64,000 nt of DNA, taken from CAVVSQ01 sp963848825. Lineage in GTDB: Bacteria > Planctomycetota > Planctomycetia > Gemmatales > Gemmataceae. Of the stretch, positions 40,299-48,633 are shown piece by piece. The stretch lies in the NCBI GenBank assembly GCA_963848825.1, contig CAWKFA010000009.1, positions 186,001 to 250,000 on the forward strand, read 5' to 3'. The translations under genes and the position numbers were made by a program. The notes under the pieces are model-generated. The model worked only from the letters and a program-made list of their open reading frames with translations, was not told the origin of the DNA and did no database searches. Within the stretch, counting starts at the first letter, position 1. Every line of letters begins with the position of its first letter.

Positions 40299-41120
40299 AT
40301 GACAACTCCCCGGATTCTGATGTGCCCGCCGGATTTCTATGGGATCGAATACGAAATCAATCCCTGGATGAGCCGGGCGCGCGGCAGCACGCCCGAACGT
40401 GCCAGGCAGCAGTGGCATGGGCTACTGCAAGCTTTATTGGGGCTCAACGTGCAGGTGGAGCAAATGGTCCCACGACAAGGTCTGCCCGACCTGGTCTTTA
40501 CCGCGAATGCGGGCCTGGTGTTCGGTCGGAGATTTTTCAGCTCACGCTTTCGTCACGAAGTTCGAGCGCGCGAAACGCCCTATTTCGATGGCTGGTTTGC
40601 GGAGCATGGCTTTCATGTCGAAACACTTCCCGACAAAATGTTCTTCGAGGGAGCGGGCGATGCACTCTTTTGCGGCAAAACTCTCTTCGCAGGTTATCGG
40701 ATTCGCAGCGACGTGCACGGCCATCACCATCTGGGCAAGCTTTTGGAAAGGCAGGTCCTGCCTTTGGAACTGGTCGACCCGCGTTTCTACCACCTGGACA
40801 CCTGCTTCTGCCCGTTAACGCCGCAACAGGCGCTTTACTTCCCTGGCGCGTTCGACAGCTATGGTCAGAAAGTAATCCGTAAACACATTCCCAGCTTGAT
40901 TGAAGTTGCGGAAGAGGAAGCGGCCCGATTCGCGTGCAATGCCGTGGTGATCGGCAAAACGGTGATCTTGAACGCCGGCAGCGACTTGCTGGCGAGCGCC
41001 CTCGAAAAAGAGGGTTTTCGTTGTATCGCGGTCGAGTTGGACGAGTTCTTGAAGGCGGGCGGGAGTGCCAAATGCTTGACGTTGCGTCTGGATGGCGAAG
41101 ATGCGGCAATCTGGGATTAA
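40299..41120 (+). CDS. Arginine deiminase-related / dimethylargininase-like enzyme
   Basis: The protein has 273 residues from the ATG at 40299, with AAAGGA 7 nt upstream. 'LPDLVFTANAGLVFGRRFF' (about 64-82), 'FFEGAGDALFCGKTLFAGYR', 'YHLDTCFCPLTPQQAL' with the catalytic histidine, and 'GGSAKCLTLRL' with the catalytic cysteine near the end are the hallmarks of the DDAH/arginine deiminase fold. It should hydrolyse a guanidino group, but whether the substrate is dimethylarginine, arginine or an amidino compound cannot be told. In other genomes such proteins feed citrulline or ornithine metabolism. Confidence 0.86.
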   Translation: MTTPRILMCPPDFYGIEYEINPWMSRARGSTPERARQQWHGLLQALLGLNVQVEQMVPRQGLPDLVFTANAGLVFGRRFFSSRFRHEVRARETPYFDGWFAEHGFHVETLPDKMFFEGAGDALFCGKTLFAGYRIRSDVHGHHHLGKLLERQVLPLELVDPRFYHLDTCFCPLTPQQALYFPGAFDSYGQKVIRKHIPSLIEVAEEEAARFACNAVVIGKTVILNAGSDLLASALEKEGFRCIAVELDEFLKAGGSAKCLTLRLDGEDAAIWD

Positions 41121-41168
41121 AAAATGCAGCGGCGTCGGAACTTCCCGATGCGCCGCGCCCACCAGACG

Positions 41169-41636
41169 TTATGACGTCGTCAAGTCGTTAATCCATTTCG
41201 TCAATACTTCGTTGGTAACAACAAACGGGACCTGCTGGCGTTTACCGGCATCTCGCGATCCCTCGAAACGTCGCACCAAAGCCGAGTTAGTCGCCTGGAG
41301 AACGACCTCGTAAAAACTAATCTTGCCCTCATCGTCGTTTGGCGGCGCGCTGCGCAACAACGCCCGATTGTGTGGTGCATCGACCTCCACGACCCCAAGG
41401 GCTTCCAAAAGACCGGACGTGCGCTCGGCTACACGGTGTGCCCAAGCAGCGGCATCCCCCTCCGCACCGCCACGGCGAATAGACAATTCCCAGAGGACGG
41501 TGGACCAGGCGTCACGACGCTCGGCGGTCAAATTGGCAGTCCAGCCGCTTTCGGCGTCGACCACGTTAAACTCGTGGCGTTCGTCGCAGGGGGGTGCTTC
41601 ACTTAGCTTTTGACGGAGTATTTTTGCGAGGGTCAT
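41169..41636 (-). CDS. Conserved-looking hypothetical protein, last gene of the spoVR operon
   Basis: The ATG at 41636 (MTLAKILRQKLSEAPP) is chosen; the protein has 155 residues with no signal or membrane segment. It contains 'WTANLTAERRDAWSTVLWEL' and 'LLEALGVVEVDAPHNRALLR', a mixed alpha/beta pattern, and ends 'VLTKWINDLTTS'. I do not recognise a named family. It overlaps the 3' end of spoVR by 38 nt, so it is very probably translated with PrkA, YeaH and SpoVR and may belong to the same stress module. Confidence 0.65.
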   Translation of the reverse strand: MTLAKILRQKLSEAPPCDERHEFNVVDAESGWTANLTAERRDAWSTVLWELSIRRGGAEGDAAAWAHRVAERTSGLLEALGVVEVDAPHNRALLRSAPPNDDEGKISFYEVVLQATNSALVRRFEGSRDAGKRQQVPFVVTNEVLTKWINDLTTS

Positions 41637-43149
41637 CGTTTTCTCCAAGGTTCTTGATGGAATGGGCGGCCCCATCATAGGTCAGCAGACTGGGCTGGTT
41701 GTCCACGATGGTATGTAAATGGACGGGTCGGCCCCAGATAACTTGAACGTTCGTCAGCGTGTCGGCCGCCTTGTCCAGTTTGAGATCAATGCCGTTGTGC
41801 TCGTGCCGCAGCAGCAGTTCGCCACGGTTGCGATAGTTGCCGTCAACGACATAAATCCAGGGCCTGCCAAAATTTGTCAGGCTAAATAACAGGCGCTCCT
41901 TGACCTTTTGAAATTCGCGGGACTCGATAACGTAATTCGACCCCTGCTCCTGATAGGCGTAGGAGAACATCTTGTGTTCCTGACAGAACTCCGGGGTCAG
42001 AAACGTGTCGATAAAGGTAATATCGTTATAAATCTTGCGGACCTCAAAGATTTTTTTGCGGCCCAGACCCAAGTCCTTGTTCCACTTGCGCCGTTGGTCA
42101 AGGTCGTCGCACTCATCGAACTCCTTACCGAAGCGGCCCGTGTTCCAGCGCATTTCGATGTCACGCAACAGCTCAATGCCCAATTTATAGGGGTTCAGTC
42201 GTCCGCGCTGCGTCGCCATGGTGCCGGAATGATGATCGGCATAATCGATCACTTCACTCGATTTGAGGGCCTTGGTAGTCATAATCGTGGAGTGCCAATA
42301 GCTGGCCCACCCTTCGTTCATGATCTTGGTCTGCCCCTGCGGCGCGAAGTAATAAGCTTCGTCCCGTATGATGGACAAAATATCACGCTGCCACGGCTTG
42401 AGCGACGCGTGCCCTATAAGAAATAGTAACACGTCTTTTTCGGGATGTTCGGGGAAAGTGTGCTCACTTTCTTCGGTGTGCTTGCGATGCTCTTCTTCCT
42501 CGGCCTTCAGAACGCCCGGTGGATTGATGTAATCATCCATGTAATCCTTGCTCTTGAAACGCGTCGAGCGGGGATTTTCCTCTTCTTTTTCCTTGAAATT
42601 ATAACGAGACACTTCCTCGCGGCGGCGAATGGCAGGGGAGTGGACATCGATCAGGTCGTCGATGGACATGCAGCGGTCCACGAAGGCCTCGACCTCATCC
42701 TCGCCATATTTCTCGACATAGCGGCGGATGCGTACCCCATGGTTGGCCATCTCATCCATCATCTTGCGGTTGGTGTGGGCGAAAAAGGCATTGTTTTTGA
42801 AGAAGTCGCAATGTCCGTAGACGTGCGCCATCACCAATTTTTGGTCGACCGTGTGATTGCAGCGCATCAAGTACGCATAGCACGGGTCGTTGTTGATTAC
42901 CATTTCGTAAATCTTCGACAGACCGTAGTCGTATCCCTTCTTTAGCTCTTCGAAGGCCATGCCAAACGACCAATGGGGATAGCGGGTGGGAAAGCCGCCA
43001 TAGGCCGCCACCTCATTGAGGTCCTCGGCATCGATGACTTCAAAGATCGTTTCATAAAAATCCAAACCATAACCGCGCGCGTAACCCTCGATCTCCTCCT
43101 TGAGGACGCGAAGATCAGGCGGCAGCTTGGTATCGTAAGGAATGCCCAT
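41599..43149 (-). CDS. spoVR: SpoVR family protein
   Basis: The protein has 516 residues. The start 'MGIPYDTKLPPDLRVLKEEI' leads into 'DFYETIFEVIDAEDLNEVAA' and 'YPHWSFGMAFEELKKGYDYG', then 'MAHVYGHCDFFKNNAFFAHT' and 'NEGWASYWHSTIMTTKAL', all conserved in the SpoVR/YcgB family. The biochemical role is unknown. The gene follows yeaH by 9 nt. Together with PrkA and YeaH it forms the widely conserved prkA-yeaH-spoVR (yeaG-yeaH-ycgB) set linked to stationary phase, nitrogen stress and, in Bacillus, sporulation. Confidence 0.94.
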   Translation of the reverse strand: MGIPYDTKLPPDLRVLKEEIEGYARGYGLDFYETIFEVIDAEDLNEVAAYGGFPTRYPHWSFGMAFEELKKGYDYGLSKIYEMVINNDPCYAYLMRCNHTVDQKLVMAHVYGHCDFFKNNAFFAHTNRKMMDEMANHGVRIRRYVEKYGEDEVEAFVDRCMSIDDLIDVHSPAIRRREEVSRYNFKEKEEENPRSTRFKSKDYMDDYINPPGVLKAEEEEHRKHTEESEHTFPEHPEKDVLLFLIGHASLKPWQRDILSIIRDEAYYFAPQGQTKIMNEGWASYWHSTIMTTKALKSSEVIDYADHHSGTMATQRGRLNPYKLGIELLRDIEMRWNTGRFGKEFDECDDLDQRRKWNKDLGLGRKKIFEVRKIYNDITFIDTFLTPEFCQEHKMFSYAYQEQGSNYVIESREFQKVKERLLFSLTNFGRPWIYVVDGNYRNRGELLLRHEHNGIDLKLDKAADTLTNVQVIWGRPVHLHTIVDNQPSLLTYDGAAHSIKNLGENDDPRKNTPSKAK

Positions 43150-43158
43150 GAGGCTCCA

Positions 43159-44259
43159 TTACCTTCCCGTTCCCAAAAACTCCTTGATCGACCCCAAAAT
43201 AGCCTCGCGGTCCGGAATGCGACTGGCTACCACGTTTTCCTTTTTGCTGATCATTTCGTTGATGTATTCGAAAAACTCACCTGAGCCGTAGGGGCTTTCG
43301 ACCTGTCCGTAGCCGAACAAATTGAGCTTGGGCAGCAGCTTCTCATTAAGTAGGTCGATGCAGTGAGGGATATCGTCCCCCCAGTTATCGCCATCCGAAA
43401 AGTGGAAAGCGTAAAGGTTCCACTGGTCCGGCGGAAATCGCTGGCTAATAATTTTGTCGCATAGCTCATAGGCCGAGCTGATCTTCGTGCCGCCCGATTC
43501 GCGCGTGTGATAGAAGGTGTGCTCGTCGACTTCGTGGGCCTGGGCATCGTGAACGATATAGATTGTCTGCATGCCCTGATAATGCGCCTTGAGCCAGGTA
43601 TCGATCCAGAAAGCCTCGATGCGAACGATTTCTTTTTGTTCGTCGGTCATGGAACCGGAGACATCCATCATGTAGATGATGGCGGCCACGCTTTCGGGCT
43701 TCTGCACCTCTTTCCAGCTACGGTACTGTTTGTCCTCGCGCACGGGGATGATGAGAGGCGCTTGCGGATCGTAACTTCCCGAAGCGATCTGCCGTTTCAT
43801 GGCACGCTTGAACGTACGTTTGAAGTGCCGCAATGACTCTGGGCCGGCCTGGCGAATGCCCGTGTACTTATCCTTGGTCGTGACGATGTTCTTCTTGCCG
43901 CGCGGCTCGATGCGCGGCAGCGCCAGTTCCTCGCCGAGGATTTGCGCCATTTCCTCCATGGTCAGATCGACTTCTAAAATATGGCCGCCTGGCTGATCGC
44001 CCGCACTGCCTTCGCCTTCGCCTTGCGGCGCCGTCAAGGGTTGACCAGGATCGCCGTCGCCCTGGCCGACGCCGCCCGAGCTCTTTTGGCCGTAGCGGAA
44101 TTGTGGGATATCGATCTGGGGCAACGGAATGGACACGAGGTCCTTGCCCTTTTTGCCGATCATCTCGCCGCGACTGATGTACTTGCTAAGGTTGCTCTTC
44201 ACCTTGCCGCGTACAATCTTGCGGAACCTCTGCTGATCACGCTCGATTTTTTGTCCCAT
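43159..44259 (-). CDS. yeaH: YeaH/YhbH family protein (DUF444)
   Basis: The protein has 366 residues. The N-terminus 'MGQKIERDQQRFRKIVRGKV' and 'YISRGEMIGKKGKDLVSIPL' are the DUF444 signature. A von Willebrand A-like domain follows with a MIDAS-type motif, 'IIYMMDVSGSMTDEQKE' (DXSXS), and 'RESGGTKISSAYELCDKII'. The glycine-rich segment at about 60-90 is a usual linker. It likely binds metal and partners with PrkA or SpoVR. It sits 78 nt downstream of prkA and 9 nt upstream of spoVR. Confidence 0.94.
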   Translation of the reverse strand: MGQKIERDQQRFRKIVRGKVKSNLSKYISRGEMIGKKGKDLVSIPLPQIDIPQFRYGQKSSGGVGQGDGDPGQPLTAPQGEGEGSAGDQPGGHILEVDLTMEEMAQILGEELALPRIEPRGKKNIVTTKDKYTGIRQAGPESLRHFKRTFKRAMKRQIASGSYDPQAPLIIPVREDKQYRSWKEVQKPESVAAIIYMMDVSGSMTDEQKEIVRIEAFWIDTWLKAHYQGMQTIYIVHDAQAHEVDEHTFYHTRESGGTKISSAYELCDKIISQRFPPDQWNLYAFHFSDGDNWGDDIPHCIDLLNEKLLPKLNLFGYGQVESPYGSGEFFEYINEMISKKENVVASRIPDREAILGSIKEFLGTGR

Positions 44260-44337
44260 GGCCCTTCTCTTGCCGAATTCTGTTTCCTGGTTAACTGGCC
44301 GGGATGATCGCCCTGGATGACCAGGTCCGGCGCCATG

Positions 44338-46380
44338 CTATTTCTTCGTGTGGCCCCGCGCGAAAATGCTGGCCACATAGTTCAGGATGTCGGTGGCGCT
44401 TGATTCATTATACCCATAATTGCGTATAAGCCGCGCCTTGACGACGTCGATCTTTTCCTGGGTGGCCTTGTCCACCACGTTCGACACCAGACTGGTGAGC
44501 TTGATGGTGTCCTTTTGGTCCTCGAATAGTTTTAGTTCCAGGGCCTTCTGCAAGCGTTCGTTGGTCTTGTAGTCGAACTTTTTGCCGTCGATAGCCAGGG
44601 CGCCGATATAGTTCATGATCTCGCGCCGGAAGTCATCCTTGCGGCCTTCGGGGATATCGATCTTTTCCTCGACCGAGCGCATGAGGCGTTCGTCCGGTTC
44701 CTCGAAGTTGCCCGTATAGCGATTGCGCACTTTTTCGCGCTGCGTGTAGGCCTTGACGTTGTCGATGTAGTTCGAGCAGAGCCGCGACAGGGCGTCCTCG
44801 TCGGCGGCGATCGCGCGCTGCACTTCGTTTTTCACGACATCCTCGTATTCCTGCTTGACCACGCTCAAAAGCTCCTTGTAATGCTGAAGCTGCTCTTGCG
44901 TGGTAATAAGCGAATGGTGCCGGAGGCCAGTCTCCAGTTCGTGGAGCACCATGAACGGGTTGATGTTGTCCTCGTCCGGGTGGGCCACCAGCGCGTTGCT
45001 GATCTTGTCCTGGATGTAACGCGGACTGATGCCGTGCATGCCCTCGTTCATGGCTTCCCGTTTTAGCTCGATGACATTGTCTTCCGTGAACCCCGGGAGC
45101 GTTTTGCCGTTATAGAGTTTGAGCTTTTGCAGCAGCGTCAGGTTGGCGTGCTTGGGCTGTTCGAGCCGTGTCAAAATCGCCCACATGGCCGCCACTTCAA
45201 TGGTGTGCGGGGCGATGTGCTTGCCGCGCACGCGTTCCTCGTTGAACGACTTTTCGTAAATCTTGATTTCATCGGCCAGCCGCGTGACGTAAGGCACATC
45301 GATCTTGACCGTGCGATCGCGCAGGGCCTCCATGAACTCATTATTCTGAAGCCGCTTATATTCCGGCTCGTTCGTATGCCCCAAAATCACCTCGTCGATG
45401 TCCGTTTGCGCGAATTTCTTGGGCTTGATCTTGTGCTCCTGGGAAGCACCCAGGAGATCATAGAGGAAAGCGACATCCAGCTTGAGGACCTCGATGAATT
45501 CGACCAGGCCGCGGTTGGCGATGTTGAGTTCGCCGTCGAAATTGAACGCGCGGGGATCGCTATCGGTGCCGAACTCGGCGATCTTGCGATAGTTGATATC
45601 GCCCGTTAACTCGGTGGAGTCCTGGTTCTTTTCATCCTTGGGCTGGAAGGTCCCGATGCCGATGCGGTCCTGTTCCGACAGAATCATGCGATAGACCCGT
45701 ACCTCGGTCGCCAACATGGCCGCGATGTCCCCGTCGTAATTGGCGAGCCGTTCATTGAACATGTAGCGGCTGAATGGGCTGAGGTCCCCCTTGATCTGGA
45801 CCTGCCGCTCCTTGCCTTCATGGCCGGCATTGAGCTGCCCCAATATCGCGGGCCGCAAATCGCCCGGGATCAAACACAAGGGGTCGGTGTGCATGGGGTC
45901 CTTGAGCCAGGCACCATTTTCACCTTTCCAGGAGAAGGTGAAGAGCATGCCCTCATCCGAGCGCGAATATTCTTCCAGGCCGCGTTTGAGCAGCCTCGCA
46001 ATCGTGCTCTTGGACGAACCGACGGGGCCATGCAGCAAGAGGACGCGCCGTTCGGTGCCATAACCCTTGGCGGCCGACTTGAAGGCATTCACCAACTGGA
46101 TCAGCGAGCGGTCCAGGCCGTAGATGCCGTCCCCATGCTTGATGGCAAAATCGGCGAAAAAGTTGTAGCGGACGACCTTTTCCTTGTTCTCATAAATCTC
46201 TTCGGTTCCATGCGAGAGGATCATGTCGTAAAGACGCTGGTAGGCCGTCCGGGTTACCTCGGGGTGCTCGCGAACGATATCCAGGTACTCCTCAAACGAC
46301 CCTTCCCAGTGCTTTTTGCGATAGTCGCTGAGATTGAGGTGCTGGCGGATGGTTCCCAGAATCGCTTTGCCCGTGGTCAT
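44338..46380 (-). CDS. prkA: PrkA family serine protein kinase
   Basis: The protein has 680 residues. The N-terminal PrkA AAA-type ATPase domain carries the P-loop 'LLHGPVGSSKSTIARLL' at about 120. The family signature 'GLDRSLIQLVNAFKSAAKGY' precedes it, and 'DEVILGHTNEPEYKRLQNNE' and 'VPYVTRLADEIKIYEKSFNE' follow. The C-terminal PrkA domain has kinase-like sequence ('EPDERLMRSVEEKIDIPEGR'). In other bacteria the protein acts as a kinase or AAA+ protease in stress adaptation. Its ribosome site GGGAGG lies just after a terminator-like hairpin, so expression may be attenuated. It heads the operon prkA-yeaH-spoVR-(155-residue protein). Confidence 0.95.
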   Translation of the reverse strand: MTTGKAILGTIRQHLNLSDYRKKHWEGSFEEYLDIVREHPEVTRTAYQRLYDMILSHGTEEIYENKEKVVRYNFFADFAIKHGDGIYGLDRSLIQLVNAFKSAAKGYGTERRVLLLHGPVGSSKSTIARLLKRGLEEYSRSDEGMLFTFSWKGENGAWLKDPMHTDPLCLIPGDLRPAILGQLNAGHEGKERQVQIKGDLSPFSRYMFNERLANYDGDIAAMLATEVRVYRMILSEQDRIGIGTFQPKDEKNQDSTELTGDINYRKIAEFGTDSDPRAFNFDGELNIANRGLVEFIEVLKLDVAFLYDLLGASQEHKIKPKKFAQTDIDEVILGHTNEPEYKRLQNNEFMEALRDRTVKIDVPYVTRLADEIKIYEKSFNEERVRGKHIAPHTIEVAAMWAILTRLEQPKHANLTLLQKLKLYNGKTLPGFTEDNVIELKREAMNEGMHGISPRYIQDKISNALVAHPDEDNINPFMVLHELETGLRHHSLITTQEQLQHYKELLSVVKQEYEDVVKNEVQRAIAADEDALSRLCSNYIDNVKAYTQREKVRNRYTGNFEEPDERLMRSVEEKIDIPEGRKDDFRREIMNYIGALAIDGKKFDYKTNERLQKALELKLFEDQKDTIKLTSLVSNVVDKATQEKIDVVKARLIRNYGYNESSATDILNYVASIFARGHTKK

Positions 46381-46394
46381 GGAACGTACCTCCC

Positions 46395-46421
46395 AAAAAA
46401 CGGCGCCAGACCTTGGCGCCG
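46395..46421 (-). terminator. Terminator-like hairpin in the prkA leader (candidate attenuator)
   Basis: On the minus strand CGGCGCC, a 7-nt loop and GGCGCCG form a perfect GC-rich stem (46421-46415 with 46407-46401), followed directly by six T residues (46400-46395). The prkA ribosome site GGGAGG begins 2 nt later and the ATG is at 46380. A second small stem, GCCGG-ATGCT-CCGGC, lies just upstream in the leader (about 46449-46463). This is the layout of transcription attenuation; readthrough would be needed for expression. Confidence 0.6.
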
Positions 46422-46904
46422 GGTTGCGTAGATTGTCAAAGGTAACGCCGGAGCATCCGGCAAAGCAACGACCGACGATGGATATGGACGGCTAGCAGTC
46501 AGAGTCCGTCCCTAACTCTGGAGAGGTTGGCTGCGCCTTTCGGGTTCGGCGGCTTTCGCGATGCGTCGAAAAGGAATGAGTGTTATTTTGGTCCCGATGC
46601 CGTGGCGCCCAGGGTCAGTCAACCAGGCCAATCCCGCAATTTATTATACGTTCATTTTCATGGAACATGTTCGTTCCACGCGAGTTATTTCATTTCCATC
46701 CACGAAACCGTGGCTCATGCGACCTAACCTTAGCAGCATACTTTGAAGTGCCGGGGGGCTGTCAAGCCCGGTTTTGGGCTAGACCCTCCCAGCCGATCCT
46801 GGTAAACGCGAAAACCGGCCGCCGAAACAGGCCCGGCACTCGTGCAAACGGTCACGCGACACGACAAGCCACGACCCTTATTCGCCTTCCCACGGAGACT
46901 TATT
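46422..46904. other. Divergent regulatory region, prkA operon / small membrane protein gene
   Basis: A gene-free stretch of about 480 nt. On the minus strand TATAAT (46648-46643) is a good -10 for the prkA operon, but the -35 is poor. The inverted repeat TGGAAC-N6-GTTCCA (46661-46678) covers that -35 region and could bind an activator. It would give a leader of roughly 250 nt. An inverted repeat AGCCC-GGTTTT-GGGCT lies near 46767-46782. Confidence 0.45.
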
Positions 46905-47240
46905 ATGAGAAATCTTTTGTCCCTGGCCGCCCTAGGCCTTATCGTCTTCCTCGGCCTGGGCTGGTATCTCGGCTGGTATCGAATCCAGACCGCGCCCACC
47001 GGCGACGGCCACCAGCAGATCGAGATCAACCTCAACACCAACAAGATCAAAAACGATTTGAACAAGGGGGAATCAAAGGTTCACGACTGGCTGAACGAGC
47101 CAGGCGGCAATCAGCAAAGCTCGAGCACCACGCCCGGAACGATCACCAGCTTCCGAGCCGCGGGTGATGGCACCTGGGTCTTTCCGGCGAGCAGCACGCC
47201 CGCTCCCTCCGGCGGCCCGATGTTGCCCACACCACGGTAA
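46905..47240 (+). CDS. Small single-span membrane protein
   Basis: The protein has 111 residues from the ATG at 46905, with GGAG about 9 nt upstream. Residues 4-22 (SLAALGLIVFLGLGWYLGW) form one membrane helix. A polar region 'IEINLNTNKIKNDLNKGE' follows, then a Ser/Thr/Pro-rich C-terminus. No family is named by me; it resembles small planctomycete envelope proteins. It is divergent from the prkA operon and followed by two hairpins (near 47247-47270 and 47321-47354). Confidence 0.65.
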   Translation: MRNLLSLAALGLIVFLGLGWYLGWYRIQTAPTGDGHQQIEINLNTNKIKNDLNKGESKVHDWLNEPGGNQQSSSTTPGTITSFRAAGDGTWVFPASSTPAPSGGPMLPTPR

Positions 47241-47320
47241 CCGCCTGTCGAAGTGGGTCAAGCCCCGTGCATTTACGGGGACCTTGCCTCTTTTTCGGGT
47301 CGAAGTTACCTAAGCCTGCC

Positions 47321-47354
47321 AAAAGCCCGAATGCGCCTACGCTTTCGGGCTTTT
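47321..47354 (+). terminator. Rho-independent terminator (bidirectional)
   Basis: AAAAGCCCGAA (47321-47331) pairs perfectly with TTCGGGCTTTT (47344-47354) around a 12-nt loop, giving a stem flanked by A and T tracts. It ends the transcript of the small membrane protein gene. A weaker stem CCCCGT-N6-ACGGGG lies upstream near 47267, followed at a distance by TTTTT. The DUF971 gene begins 22 nt downstream. Confidence 0.75.
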
Positions 47355-47376
47355 GTCATTCCCTATAATAAATGGC

Positions 47377-47700
47377 ATGGCAACATCACAGACGCCCCGA
47401 CCCGTCGCCCTCAGCAAAGAGGGCGACGACCGCCTTCTTGTGGAGTGGAGCGACGGTGTACGCACCGGATGCACCTGGGCGCAGCTGCGGCAAAACTGTC
47501 CATGCGCCGGCTGCCGCGAGGAGCGTCTCCAGCCGCCGGATCCATTTCGTATCCTGAAAGCCAACGAACTCGTCCCTCTGCGACCCGTTAGCATCACGCC
47601 GGTCGGCAATTATGCCTACAAGATCGTTTGGAGCGACGGTCACGATTCGGGTCTGTTTACCCTGGAAAACCTCAGAAGGCTGAGCGAACCCTGCCCATGA
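47377..47700 (+). CDS. DUF971 domain protein
   Basis: The protein has 107 residues from the ATG at 47377. 'LLVEWSDGVRTGCTWAQLRQ' and 'NCPCAGCREE' are the DUF971 signature, and 'YAYKIVWSDGHDSGLFTLEN' completes the fold, which is related to the N-terminal domain of gamma-butyrobetaine hydroxylase. DUF971 genes are often next to mrp, as here (70 nt upstream), and the three cysteines suggest a part in iron-sulfur or metal handling. This role is inferred. Confidence 0.85.
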   Translation: MATSQTPRPVALSKEGDDRLLVEWSDGVRTGCTWAQLRQNCPCAGCREERLQPPDPFRILKANELVPLRPVSITPVGNYAYKIVWSDGHDSGLFTLENLRRLSEPCP

Positions 47701-47770
47701 TGCCACCGAACCGGCGCGGGCAGGGGCACGAACGAATTGAAGCACAACGAGAGACACCAACGGAGACCGC

Positions 47771-48586
47771 ATGAATCCGCAAGTTCCAGCCAAAATCAAT
47801 TTGCCCGGCGTCAAGCACGTCATCGCGGTAGCCAGTGGCAAAGGTGGAGTCGGCAAGTCTACCGTGGCCACCAACCTCGCACTGGCCTTGCACATGCAGG
47901 GCCGGCACGTGGGTTTGCTCGATGCCGATATTTACGGGCCAAGCATTCCGATCATGATGGGCGTCAAGGAAACCTGGGACCCCAATTCCAAGGATTGGCC
48001 CCTCGATCGTTATGGCCTCAAGCTGATGTCGATGGGCTTTTGGGTGAAGCCCGAGACCGCCATGATCTGGCGCGGGCCGATGGTCCACAAATACCTGACG
48101 GCCTTTCTCACACAGGTTTCCTGGGGAGAGCTGGACTACCTGGTCATCGACTTGCCGCCTGGCACCGGCGATGCGCAACTGACGTTGACGCAGACGGCGC
48201 CACTAACGGGTGCCGTGATTGTCACGACGCCGCAGGATGTTAGCCTCATCGACGCCCGCAAGGGCCTGGAAATGTTCAACCAGGTTCACGTTCCGGTACT
48301 GGGAATCGTGGAGAACATGAGTTATTTTCAGGGAGATGACGGCAAACGCTACGAGATCTTTCGGCACGGCGGCGGCCAAAAGTTGGCGGCGGCGGCCGAC
48401 GTCCCCTTCTTGGGCGAGATCCCTATCGATCCCAAGGTTGCGGAATGTGGCGACAACGGCGACCCGATCGTCCACCGGTATCCCGATAGCGCCTCGGCGA
48501 AAATGTATCTCGCCCTGGCAACCACCATCGCGCAACAAATCGCCAAGATGGCGCCGCCCGCGGAACTCCCTGGGTTACAGCTCTGA
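47771..48586 (+). CDS. mrp: Mrp/NBP35 family ATPase lacking the CXXC motif
   Basis: The protein has 271 residues. The deviant Walker A is 'VASGKGGVGKSTVATNLALA', followed by 'LLDADIYGPSIPIMMG', 'LVIDLPPGTGDAQLTLTQ' and 'VTTPQDVSLIDARKGLEMF', all typical of the Mrp/ApbC iron-sulfur carrier. In the usual iron-sulfur site ('MSYF-CPXCG') this protein reads 'MSYFQGDDGKRYEIF', with no cysteines; the only one nearby is in 'AECGDNG'. The N-terminal DUF59 domain is also absent. It may still be an ATPase partner of the DUF971 protein, but a bridging cluster of the usual kind is unlikely. Confidence 0.9.
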   Translation: MNPQVPAKINLPGVKHVIAVASGKGGVGKSTVATNLALALHMQGRHVGLLDADIYGPSIPIMMGVKETWDPNSKDWPLDRYGLKLMSMGFWVKPETAMIWRGPMVHKYLTAFLTQVSWGELDYLVIDLPPGTGDAQLTLTQTAPLTGAVIVTTPQDVSLIDARKGLEMFNQVHVPVLGIVENMSYFQGDDGKRYEIFRHGGGQKLAAAADVPFLGEIPIDPKVAECGDNGDPIVHRYPDSASAKMYLALATTIAQQIAKMAPPAELPGLQL

Positions 48587-48633
48587 CCTGGGTGAGTCAG
48601 CGCGTACCCGACCTACCTACTTGATGGGTGTCC

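Noticed and set aside
46655..46680. A LexA-type or sigma54 site near 46.66 kb
   Set aside because: GAAC-AT-GTTC has the wrong spacing for a LexA box, and the region lacks the TGGCAC/TTGC elements of a -24/-12 promoter.
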